DNA from: Trichocoleus desertorum ATA4-8-CV12 | GTDB taxonomy: Bacteria > Cyanobacteriota > Cyanobacteriia > FACHB-46 | Length of the DNA: 64,000 nt | Reading direction: 5' to 3' | Assembly (NCBI GenBank): GCA_019358975.1 | Contig: JAHHIL010000001.1 | Coordinates: 310,001-374,000 of the forward strand | In this document: positions 34,080-43,912 of the stretch, piece after piece | How positions within the stretch are numbered: the stretch's first letter is position 1 | Layout: each line of letters starts with the position of its first letter | Made by a program: the position numbers and the translations under genes | The notes under the pieces: model-generated | Told to the model about the DNA's origin: nothing | What the model saw: the letters and a program-made list of their open reading frames with translations, nothing else | Databases searched by the model: none

Positions 34080-36290
34080 CTATTTCAATGAGAACTTGAA
34101 TGCAGGTTGGTGATTTTTGGAAGCTTGAGCGACCTGCTGAGAAACTTCTGGATTATAGAGGCGTAGATAGTTCCAGTAGTTTTCAAATACTGACTTCACG
34201 TAGCCCTTGGTTTCGCCGTAGGGAATTGCTTCTACAAACTGATCGAGATCGCTAAAGGTGTTTTTATCTACCCAACCAGCCACAGCACCGGGACCCGCAT
34301 TGTAACTGGCAACCGCAAAGAGCGAGTTGTTGTCGTACTCGCGGTGAGTATAGGCCAAATACCAGGTGCCCAGCTTGATGTTGTCTTCAGGTTTGTCCAG
34401 TTTGTACTGCTTCAGCTTAATTTGGGAGGCGATCCAAGCAGCCGTTTCGGGCATGACTTGCATCAACCCAGCGGCCCCAACGGCAGAACGAATCTTTGGC
34501 TCAAAGCGGGATTCTTGACGAATTAAGGCCGTAACTAGTAGAGGATTGAGCTGCCGTTCTTGTGACCAAGCTTCGATGGGTTGTAAGAAAGGAAAAGGAT
34601 AGAGCGCTTGCCAGAAGGCGGGTTGTTGCTTCAAGTTTTGATACTGCGATCGCTCCTCCGGTTTTTCGCGCCAAGCCAAGCTCGACACCATAAAAATGCC
34701 ATCTAGATGGTCGCCTACCCCCAAGCGCAACACCCCATCAGTGAATTGCTCGGCTACAGTTGGCTTCGTTGGGGTTTTAAGCTCCACTTGCCACAGCGCC
34801 CAAGCATCCTGACTTTGTCCCAGTTGATACAACTCTTGCAAGGTAGCCGAACCTACGGGTAAGGGGGTGGGTTGGCTAGAGCGTACCACTTGAGGCTGGA
34901 ATTGACGGACGCTGTCAAAATCACCTACATTCCAGCCGAGTTGCACCGCAGAACGCCAAGCGTAGTAGGACTCCGGATACCTGGCTAATACATACTCAAA
35001 GGCAGTTTTGGCATCCTGTTCTTGTCCAATTTGACTCGCCCATTTACCTACCCAATAAGCGGCTTCTGGAGCGAATTCACTCTCGGAATTGTATTTGGTG
35101 ATCGGTTCTGCCCACTGCCAAGCAGCTAAAAAGTTTCTGGTAGCGGCTTGACGTTGGGCTTGTTTCCAGCGGATTTCGGCGGCAGCGTTTGATTTAGGAT
35201 ACTGAGTTAAAACGGATTGGCGAGCTTGAGCGGCTGATTTACCGCTATTGAGACTTTCTAGAATATCGGCTTTGACCATGAGTGCTTCTGCCGCATGATC
35301 GGGAAATTGGCTAATGATTCGATCTAGATAAGGAATGCCATCAATGGGCTTGGGTGTCAGCTTAGCCATGCGAATCAATGCTGTTGCTGTTTCCTCTGAC
35401 TTCGGGAAAGCAATGACTAGCAGTTGGTAAGCTCGATAAGCCTGAGATTCTAGCCCACTGAGTTGTAAACCACGCCCAACCCGGTAAGCATTAAGGGAAG
35501 TTCGGGGGGCACGGGCATAAGCTTCTGCGGCTTTGCCATATTCTTGCTGTTCCCAATAGTTAAAGGCGATCGCTTCCCAGTCTTCGGGTTGCAGTTGAGC
35601 GCTAAAGCTGGCGTTTTCGGTGAGCCGATTGAGCACGGGGACGATGCCTGGCGCATTAACCCCATATTTAGCCAAAATCAACAGGAGTTCTGGCTGACTG
35701 GGATTTTGGCGTAGGCGTTGCCGAATAATGTCTTGAGTCTGGGGATAAGTCGGAAACTTGGCGATCGCTTGGTCCCAATACTGCCGATTCTGACGCCCCA
35801 AAGCGGATAATGCTTCGGCTGAAACCGGGTGATCTGAATACTTCTGCAACAAGGCTTTCCAAGTTGCTTCTGCTTGGGCAAGATTGCCGCTGAGGGTATA
35901 AGCTTGGGCGCGTTTAAAGACAATGTAGGGCGCGAGCGTTGGATAATCGGATTCCAAGTCTTGCAGCCACTTTAGGGCTTGCTCTCCTTGGCGCTGCTGA
36001 ATCAAGTCGCTAGCAAGCAAATAGCGAGCCCGAGCGCGATCGACCTCATTCTTGCCTTGAGCGATCGCCTCCAGCTTGGTGGCTCGTTGGGCTGGAGATA
36101 GCCCCGTCAAGGCAGGGATGGCAGAATCTACTGCTTGGTTTCCCACGGGCACAGACGCGGGCTGCGGTTGAATCCAATGCCACTTGCGCGTAAACCCACG
36201 GGTCGTCACCGACAACGTCGCCCCTAGTAGCAAAGCACACAGCCCTGCGCCAATGGCCAAAGAAACTTGCGTGCTTCGTTGCTTTAGCAT
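34080..36290 (-). CDS. Lytic transglycosylase with helical-repeat domain (Slt70-like)
   Basis: 736 residues. An N-terminal membrane segment (about 10-30) anchors it in the plasma membrane. A long solenoid of TPR-like helices (60-560) precedes the SLT catalytic domain (about 575-700), with the catalytic Glu in ALIRQESRFEPKIRS, then GAAGLMQVMPETA and ASYNAGPGAVAGW. It cleaves peptidoglycan to anhydromuropeptides during growth. The overall plan is that of Slt70. It is convergent with petA across the shared terminator region. Confidence 0.92.
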   Translation of the reverse strand: MLKQRSTQVSLAIGAGLCALLLGATLSVTTRGFTRKWHWIQPQPASVPVGNQAVDSAIPALTGLSPAQRATKLEAIAQGKNEVDRARARYLLASDLIQQRQGEQALKWLQDLESDYPTLAPYIVFKRAQAYTLSGNLAQAEATWKALLQKYSDHPVSAEALSALGRQNRQYWDQAIAKFPTYPQTQDIIRQRLRQNPSQPELLLILAKYGVNAPGIVPVLNRLTENASFSAQLQPEDWEAIAFNYWEQQEYGKAAEAYARAPRTSLNAYRVGRGLQLSGLESQAYRAYQLLVIAFPKSEETATALIRMAKLTPKPIDGIPYLDRIISQFPDHAAEALMVKADILESLNSGKSAAQARQSVLTQYPKSNAAAEIRWKQAQRQAATRNFLAAWQWAEPITKYNSESEFAPEAAYWVGKWASQIGQEQDAKTAFEYVLARYPESYYAWRSAVQLGWNVGDFDSVRQFQPQVVRSSQPTPLPVGSATLQELYQLGQSQDAWALWQVELKTPTKPTVAEQFTDGVLRLGVGDHLDGIFMVSSLAWREKPEERSQYQNLKQQPAFWQALYPFPFLQPIEAWSQERQLNPLLVTALIRQESRFEPKIRSAVGAAGLMQVMPETAAWIASQIKLKQYKLDKPEDNIKLGTWYLAYTHREYDNNSLFAVASYNAGPGAVAGWVDKNTFSDLDQFVEAIPYGETKGYVKSVFENYWNYLRLYNPEVSQQVAQASKNHQPAFKFSLK

Positions 36291-36539
36291 GCGTCCTCGC
36301 TTGAAGATTTGGACCGAATCCCATGAGACTCTAGCATTTTTAGTTAAGTTTCCGCCCTAGGTCTTGTTCTTTTAAACACAGAAATCTTTTCAGATCCGAC
36401 AATTGTGCCAAAGCCCTCTGCCAATTAGCCAAAAGTCAGCCAAAAATCAGCACTTTTTTGAGCCTAACTCCAAAAATTTTCCCTCCTAACTAGTAGCCTG
36501 AAGAGAAGAGAAGTCTTTGATTGATAAGGACAAGAAGGG

Positions 36540-38012
36540 ATGGATGTTCGTGCGACAGATACCTCATGCTTAAACTGGGCGGGAGACATTTTAGCTCTAG
36601 GGTTGTTTGAAGATGAGGTGGAACTGACGGGTGATCTGGCGACCTTAGATGAGAAACTCGCAGGCACCCTCAAAGAATTAATTGCTGAAGCTGAATTTAA
36701 AGGGAAAGAAGGGAGCAGCGCCCTGACTCGTGTAGGGGGTGGCAGTGCCATTCGTAAAGTGCTTTTAGTAGGCTTAGGGAAACCGGACTCCTTAAAGCTA
36801 GAGAGCTTGCGACGGGCGGCAGCGGTGAGTGTGCGGCAAGCCAGAAAAGAAAAGGGTAAAACTTTAGCCATACACTTTCCGGTGTGGCATGGCCAACCTG
36901 AAGCCAGTGCCCAAGCGATCGCCGAAGGGGCGGAACTAGCGGCTTATCAAGACAATCGCTTTAAGTCAGAGTCGGAAGACAAAAACTCCCAATTAGCACA
37001 CATTGAAATTTTGGGTGTGAGCGACCAAAGCACAGCCATTCAGCGGGCACAACAAATCTGTTCTGGGGTTATCCTGGCGCGAGAACTGGTCGCTGCTCCT
37101 CCCAATGTGGTGACTTCGATTACGATGGCGGAAACGGCTCAATCGATCGCCCAAGAATACGGCCTAGAAATTGAGATTCTAGAGCAGGAAGACTGCGAAA
37201 AACTGGGTATGGGAGCCTTCCTCGGCGTGGCTAGAGCTTCTGATATTCCGCCCAAGTTCATTCACCTCACCTACAAGCCTAACGGCACTCCTCGGCGCAA
37301 AGTCGCGATCGTGGGTAAAGGACTCACCTTTGACTCTGGCGGCCTCAATATTAAAGGGGCAGGAAGTGGCATTGAAATGATGAAAACCGATATGGGGGGA
37401 GCAGGGGCTACTCTGGGAGCTGCTAAGGCGATCGCTCAAATTCAACCCGATGTAGAAGTGCATTTCATCAGCGCCGCAACTGAGAATATGATCAGCGGTC
37501 GAGCCTTACGTCCTGGGGATGTGCTGACTGCCTCCAATGGCAAAACCATTGAAGTGAACAACACCGACGCGGAAGGTCGTCTCACCCTAGCCGATGCTCT
37601 GGTGTTTACCGAAAAACTCGATGTAGATGCGATCGTCGATTTGGCTACCCTCACCGGAGCCTGTGTCGTTGCCCTGGGTGATGATATTGCGGGTCTCTGG
37701 AGTAGTGACGATACCTTGGCTTCGGAGCTACTAAACGCGGCTGAATCCGCTGGCGAAAAGCTCTGGCAAATGCCAATGGAAGAAAAATATTTTGATGGTC
37801 TGAAATCGATGATCGCAGACATGAAAAATACGGGTCCTCGTCCTGGTGGCTCCATTACCGCTGCCCTCTTCCTAAAACAGTTTGTGAAAGAAACGCCGTG
37901 GGCTCACCTAGATGTTGCTGGCCCTGTCTGGGCAGACAAAGAAAACGGCTACAACAGCGCTGGAGCTACTGGCTACGGGGTTCGCACTTTAGTCAACTGG
38001 GTCATTGCTTAA
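36540..38012 (+). CDS. pepA: Leucyl aminopeptidase (M17)
   Basis: 490 residues. The di-metal catalytic domain has [14 protein letters not shown] (Lys and Asp ligands), KTDMGGAG, and the family signature [14 protein letters not shown]. The N-terminal domain is of usual length. It forms hexamers that release N-terminal residues from peptides in the cytosol; in cyanobacteria it also acts on cysteinylglycine-type dipeptides. ATG 36540 follows AAGAAGGG directly upstream. Confidence 0.95.
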   Translation: MDVRATDTSCLNWAGDILALGLFEDEVELTGDLATLDEKLAGTLKELIAEAEFKGKEGSSALTRVGGGSAIRKVLLVGLGKPDSLKLESLRRAAAVSVRQARKEKGKTLAIHFPVWHGQPEASAQAIAEGAELAAYQDNRFKSESEDKNSQLAHIEILGVSDQSTAIQRAQQICSGVILARELVAAPPNVVTSITMAETAQSIAQEYGLEIEILEQEDCEKLGMGAFLGVARASDIPPKFIHLTYKPNGTPRRKVAIVGKGLTFDSGGLNIKGAGSGIEMMKTDMGGAGATLGAAKAIAQIQPDVEVHFISAATENMISGRALRPGDVLTASNGKTIEVNNTDAEGRLTLADALVFTEKLDVDAIVDLATLTGACVVALGDDIAGLWSSDDTLASELLNAAESAGEKLWQMPMEEKYFDGLKSMIADMKNTGPRPGGSITAALFLKQFVKETPWAHLDVAGPVWADKENGYNSAGATGYGVRTLVNWVIA

Positions 38013-38085
38013 CCCGACTATCGCGATCGCAGCACTGAACGACTTGGGCTGTCAAAACCCTCGGTAAACCTGGGCAACCTACGAT

Positions 38086-38118
38086 GGGAGTTTTTTAGGC
38101 CGTATCTAAAAAACTCTC
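38086..38118 (+). terminator. Terminator-like hairpin after pepA
   Basis: gggagttttttag pairs with ctaaaaaactctc (13 bp, one G-U). The T-run lies inside the stem, so it may act in either direction, but termination is not certain. Confidence 0.55.
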
Positions 38119-38627
38119 ACCCAATCGGGGGTAGTCTTTGTTCAGGTAGCAGCTGCAATCCCAGCACCATATTTATCAAGCGAAATTTGCTAGGGGTGGG
38201 ATATCACAAGAACTAACAGCGCGATCGCCTAAGCTAGGAATTCTTACTTAAGCTTTATATTGATCCCGGAACTAAGCTGCTAGTTTAAATTTGGCATGAA
38301 GATGCCACCCTATGAATAGCAGTGCCTGAAACATCTGGAATATAGTTGCATTTGTGCTCCGCAGATTTACGTAAGCCCGAATATACTTTTAGAGGGATAT
38401 TAAGTACCTTAAACAGATCTAGAATTTGCTAATGGAGTTAACTATCTCATCGCAAAACCCTGGCTTACGTGGTTTCCACAGATAAGTATTGAATTACACA
38501 TACTTAATTCACTTTTAATTCGGCCCAATATTTTGGGGAGCAACGGATGAACTAGGGGCTAGCCAGCATCAGGCTGAAAGGTTCCACCTAAGTTGAGACA
38601 GGAATACCTAGAGCGATCGCAAACCAT
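38119..38627. other. Gene-free spacer upstream of the polysaccharide cluster
   Basis: About 510 bases. It has AT-rich stretches (38260-38300, 38490-38530) and the words tttacgtaagccc and ggcttacgtgg, related to a word before the cytidylyltransferase gene. No gene or RNA is seen. It probably carries the promoter of the glycosyltransferase at 38628. Confidence 0.4.
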
Positions 38628-39617
38628 ATGATTGACTTTACTGTCGCCATACGCACTTATAACGGGGAAAAGCGTCTGCCTGCTCTTTTGGATCGATTGC
38701 GATCGCAGGTGGGAACCGAGGACTTCTCCTGGGAAGTGGTGATTGTTGATAATAACAGCAGCGATAACACTAAAAAGGTTGTTCAAGCTTACCAAGCCAA
38801 CTGGCCCCAAGCTTATCCGATCAGATATGCCTTTGAAGCGGAGCAAGGTGCAGCATTTGCTAGACAGCGGGCGATTCGCGAAGCTCAAGGCACCTTCATT
38901 GGGTTTTTAGACGACGACAATCTACCCACTCCAGATTGGGTAGCGAAAGCCTGTGCTTTTGGCCAACAGCACCCCCAAGCCGGAGCTTATGGTGGTCAGA
39001 TTCGAGGCAACTTTGAAGTCGCGCCTCCCCAAAACTTTGAACGAATTGCGGCGTTCTTAGCCATTATTGACCGGGGTCAGCAGGTATTTCGGTACAACAC
39101 CAAGGTTCTGCCTCCTGGCGCAGGACTAGTAGTGCGTAAGCAAGCTTGGTTAGAGAATGTGCCTTCACGCCTGCTATTACGGGGTCCTGTCGGTACATCC
39201 CTATCTGCTAAAAGTGAAGATATTGAAGCCCTGGCTTATCTCAGGCGGGGAGGTTGGGAAATTTGGCATAACCCAGCCATGTGTATTTATCACGAGATTC
39301 CTAAGTCTCGTTTAGAAAAAGCTTATTTGCTCAACTTGTGTCGAGGGGCGGGGTTAGGTCGCCACCACATTCGGATGATTGGCTTCAAGCCTTGGCAAAG
39401 ACCCTTTGCCTTCCCGATTTACCTAGCCAATGATGTGCGTAAGCTGTTGCTGCACTTCATCAAGTACTACCCAGTGATTAAAACCGATGTAGTTGCCGCT
39501 TGTGAAATGGAGCTACTGCTAGGAATTTTGATTAGTCCTTTCTTCCTTTGGCGGGAAAAGTACTTAGAGGTGAAAGCAGCAAGTAAATGCCCTGACTCTC
39601 TTTCTACCTCGGTCTAA
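38628..39617 (+). CDS. hpsE: GT2 glycosyltransferase, HpsE-like
   Basis: 329 residues. A GT-A fold with MIDFTVAIRTYNGEKRLPAL, VVIVDNNSSDNTKK, and the DxD-like FLDDDNLPTPDW. The sequence layout, length and opening resemble the hormogonium polysaccharide glycosyltransferase HpsE; the assignment rests on memory of that family. The C-terminus (about 260-310) has amphipathic or hydrophobic helices for membrane association. It would add a sugar to an exported polysaccharide at the cytosolic face. First of a plus-strand series of sugar genes. Confidence 0.78.
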   Translation: MIDFTVAIRTYNGEKRLPALLDRLRSQVGTEDFSWEVVIVDNNSSDNTKKVVQAYQANWPQAYPIRYAFEAEQGAAFARQRAIREAQGTFIGFLDDDNLPTPDWVAKACAFGQQHPQAGAYGGQIRGNFEVAPPQNFERIAAFLAIIDRGQQVFRYNTKVLPPGAGLVVRKQAWLENVPSRLLLRGPVGTSLSAKSEDIEALAYLRRGGWEIWHNPAMCIYHEIPKSRLEKAYLLNLCRGAGLGRHHIRMIGFKPWQRPFAFPIYLANDVRKLLLHFIKYYPVIKTDVVAACEMELLLGILISPFFLWREKYLEVKAASKCPDSLSTSV

Positions 39618-39878
39618 CTGAAACCACATTTCAAAGTCGATGGGTTGGTCTGCTTAAGTTGAGTGCCACTAAGCCGTAAGGGAGTGCTACTTAAGCTGAC
39701 AGTTTGGCGATCGCTCCAGGCAACTTCATGGTGCCGATCGCTACATCGCTTCACATAAACCTGACAGAGAGGGGCAGTTTTGTTAAAAATTGCCAGGTTG
39801 ATGGGTCGAGTCATAGCCAGTTGCGCAAGATTACCGATTTAATTGCAGAGTAGGGGTCTGCGACTTGGAGTCCACGTA

Positions 39879-41063
39879 ATGCAGAGAAGAGTAATCATCT
39901 ATCGGGATCTGCTACTTCCCTACTCGGAAACCTTTATTCCTGCTCAGGTGGAAAGTTTGACTGCCTACACGGGTTTTTACGTAGGCACCTCACGCACTAC
40001 TAATGCGGCAGCTTTAATCCCACCTGACAGAAGCCTTACCTTAAGCGATCGCGTTTCCTCCCCTGCATTCTGGAAGATGGCGCTCAAATTGGGTGGGATA
40101 GTCGAGTCGCAATGGTTGCGATCGCTGCAAAAATTATCGGCTCACTTAATTCATGCCCACTTTGGCATTGATGGTATTTGGGGCCTATTCCTCGCCAGAA
40201 AACTAGGCTTGCCTCTAGTTGTGACATTTCACGGCAATGACGCTACAGGTATGGATCGCCACCCCTCAGGTCAGGTGCGGGTTAATCCACTGGACTTTCT
40301 ATTTAAGCGTGGGCAATTTTTTCGAGACCTCTATGTCAGCAGGCGGGGCCAGTTATTTGCCGAAGCTGCTTGTGTGATTGCGGTCTCGGAGTTTATCCGC
40401 GAGCAATTGATTAAAAAAGGCTGCCCAGCCGAGAAAGTCACAGTTCACTACATCGGCGTGGATGTAGACAAATTTACTCCGAACCCAGCGATCGCCCGTG
40501 AACCTGTGGTTTTGTTTGTGGGCCGCTTGGTAGAGAAAAAAGGCTGTGGGCATCTCATTCGAGCGATCGCCCAAGTCCAAACTACCCTGCCCACTGTGGA
40601 ACTCGTGGTGATTGGTGATGGCCCTTTGCGTTCTACTTTGGAGCAACAAGCTGACAACTTACTCAAACACTATCGCTTTTTAGGAGCTCAGTCTCCAGAA
40701 GCAGTACAAGGCTGGATGAACCGGGCAGCCGTTTTTAGCGTGCCTAGTATTACTGCTCGCACCGGAGATGCAGAAGGGTTTGGCATGGTATTTGCCGAAG
40801 CTCAAGCAATGGAATTGCCTGTGGTGAGCTTTGCTACGGGAGGTGTGCCTGAAGCAGTCGCCCACGGCGAAACAGGGTTTCTTGCTCCAGAAGGAGACTG
40901 GGAGACATTAGCTAAGTATCTGTTGACTTTGTTGCAAGAAACCCAATTGCGGCAGCGCTTTGCGGCTGCGGGTAGACAGCGCATCATCCAACATTTCAAC
41001 TTAAAGCACAATACAGCCAAGCTGGAGGCTATTTACGATAGCGTCCTAGCTAAAAGTGGGTAG
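39879..41063 (+). CDS. GT4 glycosyltransferase
   Basis: 394 residues from ATG 39879, with GGAG about ten bases upstream (a TTG at 39843 would add 12 residues). GT-B fold: the N-terminal domain has HLIHAHFGIDG and LVVTFHGNDATG, the C-terminal domain has VVLFVGRLVEKKGCGHLI, ELVVIGDGPLR, and the E-x7-E-like EGFGMVFAEAQAMELPVV. Members transfer sugars from nucleotide donors with retention of configuration. Likely part of exopolysaccharide assembly, given its neighbours. Confidence 0.9.
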   Translation: MQRRVIIYRDLLLPYSETFIPAQVESLTAYTGFYVGTSRTTNAAALIPPDRSLTLSDRVSSPAFWKMALKLGGIVESQWLRSLQKLSAHLIHAHFGIDGIWGLFLARKLGLPLVVTFHGNDATGMDRHPSGQVRVNPLDFLFKRGQFFRDLYVSRRGQLFAEAACVIAVSEFIREQLIKKGCPAEKVTVHYIGVDVDKFTPNPAIAREPVVLFVGRLVEKKGCGHLIRAIAQVQTTLPTVELVVIGDGPLRSTLEQQADNLLKHYRFLGAQSPEAVQGWMNRAAVFSVPSITARTGDAEGFGMVFAEAQAMELPVVSFATGGVPEAVAHGETGFLAPEGDWETLAKYLLTLLQETQLRQRFAAAGRQRIIQHFNLKHNTAKLEAIYDSVLAKSG

Positions 41064-41187
41064 GGAAGGCTTAGATTTTATGAAGTTGATTCTCCTGAGA
41101 AGGGTATCTAAACCTCAGCGATGTTTCTTCAGTATTAATTGGTTACGTAAACTCAGTTGACCTGAATCATGATTGGTGGAACCTGTA

Positions 41188-42189
41188 ATGGCTGATTGGT
41201 CTTTGAAAACACCCATTGCTCTCTTAATTTACAAGCGGCCTAGTACGACAGAGAAAGTGTTTGAGGCAATTCGCAAAGCGAAGCCACCTCAACTATTAGT
41301 GATCGCTAACGCCCCTCGTCCCGATCAACCGGGTGAAGCGGAGAAATGTGCGGAAACTCGCGCTATTATTGACCGAGTTGACTGGGATTGTCAGGTGTTC
41401 AAAAACTATGCGGATAGTTTTTTGAGCTGTAAAGATCGGATAGCCAGCGGCTTAGATTGGGTGTTTGAGACGGTCGATCGCGCCATTGTTTTAGAAGATG
41501 ATTGTGTGCCAGATCCGACTTTTTTTCGATTCTGTGATGAGTTATTAGATCGCTATCAAGACGATGAAAGAGTGGCGAGTATTGCGGGTACCAGTTATCA
41601 GGTGCAGCGATCGCGATCGCAGTATAGTTACTCTTTCTCTCACTACAACCTCCTGTGGGGTTGGGCTACCTGGCGGCGCGCTTGGCAGCACTACGATGTG
41701 AACATGAAACTCTGGCCAGAAATCCGCGATTCTGGTTGGTTGGTGGATTGCCTAGGAGATGAGCAGACGGCAAACCATTGGAGCCGAGCCTTCGAGCGGA
41801 CCTACAACGGGTTTGACACTTGGGATGATCAATGGGTTTTGAACTGCTGGATTCAAAGCGGTCTTAGCATCGTTCCCCATGTAAATCTGGTCTCTAACAT
41901 TGGTTTTGGTAACGAATCGACGCATACCAAAGACAGCTTTGATTGGCGAGCGGCGATGCCTGTGCAATCCATACCATTTCCTTTAAAGCATCCGGAATTT
42001 GTGATTCGGGATGTCCAGGCGGATAAAGCCATTCAAGAAAAATATTACAACTGGCTGGCGAAGCAACGGACTCTGGGGGAGAGAGCTAAACGCAAAGTCC
42101 GACGCGCTCAAAAGTTGATGCAAGATTTCCGTCGAGGCGATCATCAGGGGGATCTGCGATCGCTGATTACTCAATTAATTCGAGAATAG
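41188..42189 (+). CDS. GT2-like glycosyltransferase, paralogue 1
   Basis: 333 residues from ATG 41188 (TTG 41173 is in frame but unneeded). PIALLIYKRPSTTEKVFEAI opens the GT-A fold; the DxD-type motif is VLEDDCVPDPTFFRF, followed by WGWATWRRAW. The family is often called HlpA-like or GNT-I-like glycosyltransferase. A paralogue with the same motif order lies at 51017-51964, about half identical by eye. They may add related sugars within one repeat unit. Confidence 0.84.
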   Translation: MADWSLKTPIALLIYKRPSTTEKVFEAIRKAKPPQLLVIANAPRPDQPGEAEKCAETRAIIDRVDWDCQVFKNYADSFLSCKDRIASGLDWVFETVDRAIVLEDDCVPDPTFFRFCDELLDRYQDDERVASIAGTSYQVQRSRSQYSYSFSHYNLLWGWATWRRAWQHYDVNMKLWPEIRDSGWLVDCLGDEQTANHWSRAFERTYNGFDTWDDQWVLNCWIQSGLSIVPHVNLVSNIGFGNESTHTKDSFDWRAAMPVQSIPFPLKHPEFVIRDVQADKAIQEKYYNWLAKQRTLGERAKRKVRRAQKLMQDFRRGDHQGDLRSLITQLIRE

Positions 42190-42254
42190 CTCAGCCTCTA
42201 ATTTAACTGGGCTTCTTCCTCCTCTGACTTGCTTTAAACTTTAAGGTCAAGATT

Positions 42255-42968
42255 ATGAATGCCGACTCTGCTCCATCTACTGCTCAGCGATCGCACCGGC
42301 AAGAGGCCTTTATCACCGCGCTTGTAGGTTGGGTGCCGTTGTCTCCCGGTTTCTCCCTACGCCAAAAGCTCTATCACTCCATTTTTGCCAAACTGGGCAG
42401 CCTAGTGTTTATTCGACCGGGAGCCGAATTTGTTGGGGCTGACTGCATTGAAGTAGGTAATCGAGTCAGCATTCAGCGGGGTGTCCGAGTGGATAGCAAA
42501 GGCCAAAATAACCGTATTTCTTTGGCAGATTGGGTTCACTTGGATAGGGGCGTAGATATTCGTACGACTGGAGATAATTGCCAGATCGAAATTGGCGAAC
42601 ATACGGTTGTGAATCCTTACACTTGTATTCATGGTCCTGGCTCAATCACGATTGGCAAGGATTGCTTAATTGCCTCTCATGTTGGAATCTATGCCAACAA
42701 TCATATCTTTGCTGATCCAAATTGCAAGATTCGGGAACAAGGTTTGACTTGTCAGGGCATCGCGATCGGAGATGATTGTTGGCTAGGAGCGGGGGTGAAG
42801 GTCATCGATGGAGTTACGATCGGCCAGGGCAGCGTTATTGGAGCAGGTGCGGTGGTGACGAAGGATATCCCTCCCTACTCGATCGCGCTAGGAGTTCCTG
42901 CTAAGGTAATTGGTCAACGACAAAAGTACCCAGTACCAATGGTGGAAATGCTCGTTGGAGACAATTGA
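42255..42968 (+). CDS. Hexapeptide-repeat acyltransferase
   Basis: 237 residues. Left-handed beta-helix repeats run from about 55 to 215 (IGEHTVVNPYTCI, IGKDCLIASHVGIYANNH, IGDDCWLGAGVKVIDGVTIG). The His in YANNH is the usual catalytic base of WbbJ/maltose-acetyltransferase-type enzymes. An N-terminal extension of 50 residues is basic/hydrophobic. It probably O-acetylates the polysaccharide. It ends 10 bases from the convergent SGNH hydrolase. Confidence 0.88.
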   Translation: MNADSAPSTAQRSHRQEAFITALVGWVPLSPGFSLRQKLYHSIFAKLGSLVFIRPGAEFVGADCIEVGNRVSIQRGVRVDSKGQNNRISLADWVHLDRGVDIRTTGDNCQIEIGEHTVVNPYTCIHGPGSITIGKDCLIASHVGIYANNHIFADPNCKIREQGLTCQGIAIGDDCWLGAGVKVIDGVTIGQGSVIGAGAVVTKDIPPYSIALGVPAKVIGQRQKYPVPMVEMLVGDN

Positions 42969-42978
42969 GATCCTTAGG

Positions 42979-43749
42979 CTATACTGGGGTCGAAGGTTTG
43001 GTTGACTCTGTGAGCCACTGCTGAATGACTTGTTTCCAAGCTAGATAACCCAAGCCAGTCAAATGGATGCCATCTAATGTGTACTGCTGGTCTAATTGAT
43101 TCGAATCATTTGCAAGAGCTGGAAATAAGTCTACGTACTGGTAAGAAAACTCTTCAGCTAGTGCCTGTAGCTTTGAATTAAACTCAATGATGGTTTTATT
43201 GTTGGCTTTAACCTTCTTATGATCGAAGTTTTTGTTAACTGGTAGAACGCTTTGGACAAACACTTGGGTCTGAGGTGTTTTCGCTTTGGTCTCTTGAAGA
43301 ATTCTGCGATAGTTATAGATTATTTGCTCTGCAGATAATCCCGCATTAAAGTCATTTACGCCAACCATGACAAATAGTTTAGATGGATGGCATTTCAAAA
43401 CATCTGCTAAGCGAGTCAAAAGCCCTTCTGTGGTCTCACCACCTAAGCCACGATTGATCAGATTAGGATTATTGAAGAGCTCTGCCCACTCACAGTTCTC
43501 TACATTGCTATCTCCTAAGAAAATCACCTTATCTGCGGAAGCAGGTAGAACCTCAAAGAGACTTCTGCGATAAAAATAGCGGATTGGATAAACAATTGGA
43601 TTTTTAAGCTTTGGTTGTGGAATGAAAGGAAGCTTTGTAAATGTGTGAGGCAGACCTCCTTTTCTAGCTAATAGCCAGATTCCTAATAAAAAGCCAAGAA
43701 TATTGACCAGTAGTGAAATTGCAAAGGTGACGGAGAATAGTTGGTTCAC
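42979..43749 (-). CDS. Membrane-anchored SGNH/GDSL hydrolase
   Basis: 256 residues with an N-terminal membrane helix (about 5-28). SGNH blocks are visible: IFLGDSNVENCEW (Ser), GLGGETTEG (Gly), MVGVNDFNAG (Asn) and DGIHLTGLGY (Asp/His). A GTG start at 43749 gives the anchor. It likely removes acetyl groups from cell-surface polysaccharide, opposite to the convergent acyltransferase gene; that pairing is inference. Confidence 0.86.
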   Translation of the reverse strand: MNQLFSVTFAISLLVNILGFLLGIWLLARKGGLPHTFTKLPFIPQPKLKNPIVYPIRYFYRRSLFEVLPASADKVIFLGDSNVENCEWAELFNNPNLINRGLGGETTEGLLTRLADVLKCHPSKLFVMVGVNDFNAGLSAEQIIYNYRRILQETKAKTPQTQVFVQSVLPVNKNFDHKKVKANNKTIIEFNSKLQALAEEFSYQYVDLFPALANDSNQLDQQYTLDGIHLTGLGYLAWKQVIQQWLTESTKPSTPV

Positions 43750-43912
43750 TGTGATATCGGTGGTTGAGGATTACATATAGACATAGACCGATTGCATCCC
43801 CTGATATTGTCGTCATCAATAAACTAACCTGGAAATACTTCCCAAGCTTCCTGACTAGTACTAGATGTTACAAGCTACAAGCTCTTCCAAGTAGCAGGAG
43901 TAGCCTTTTTGG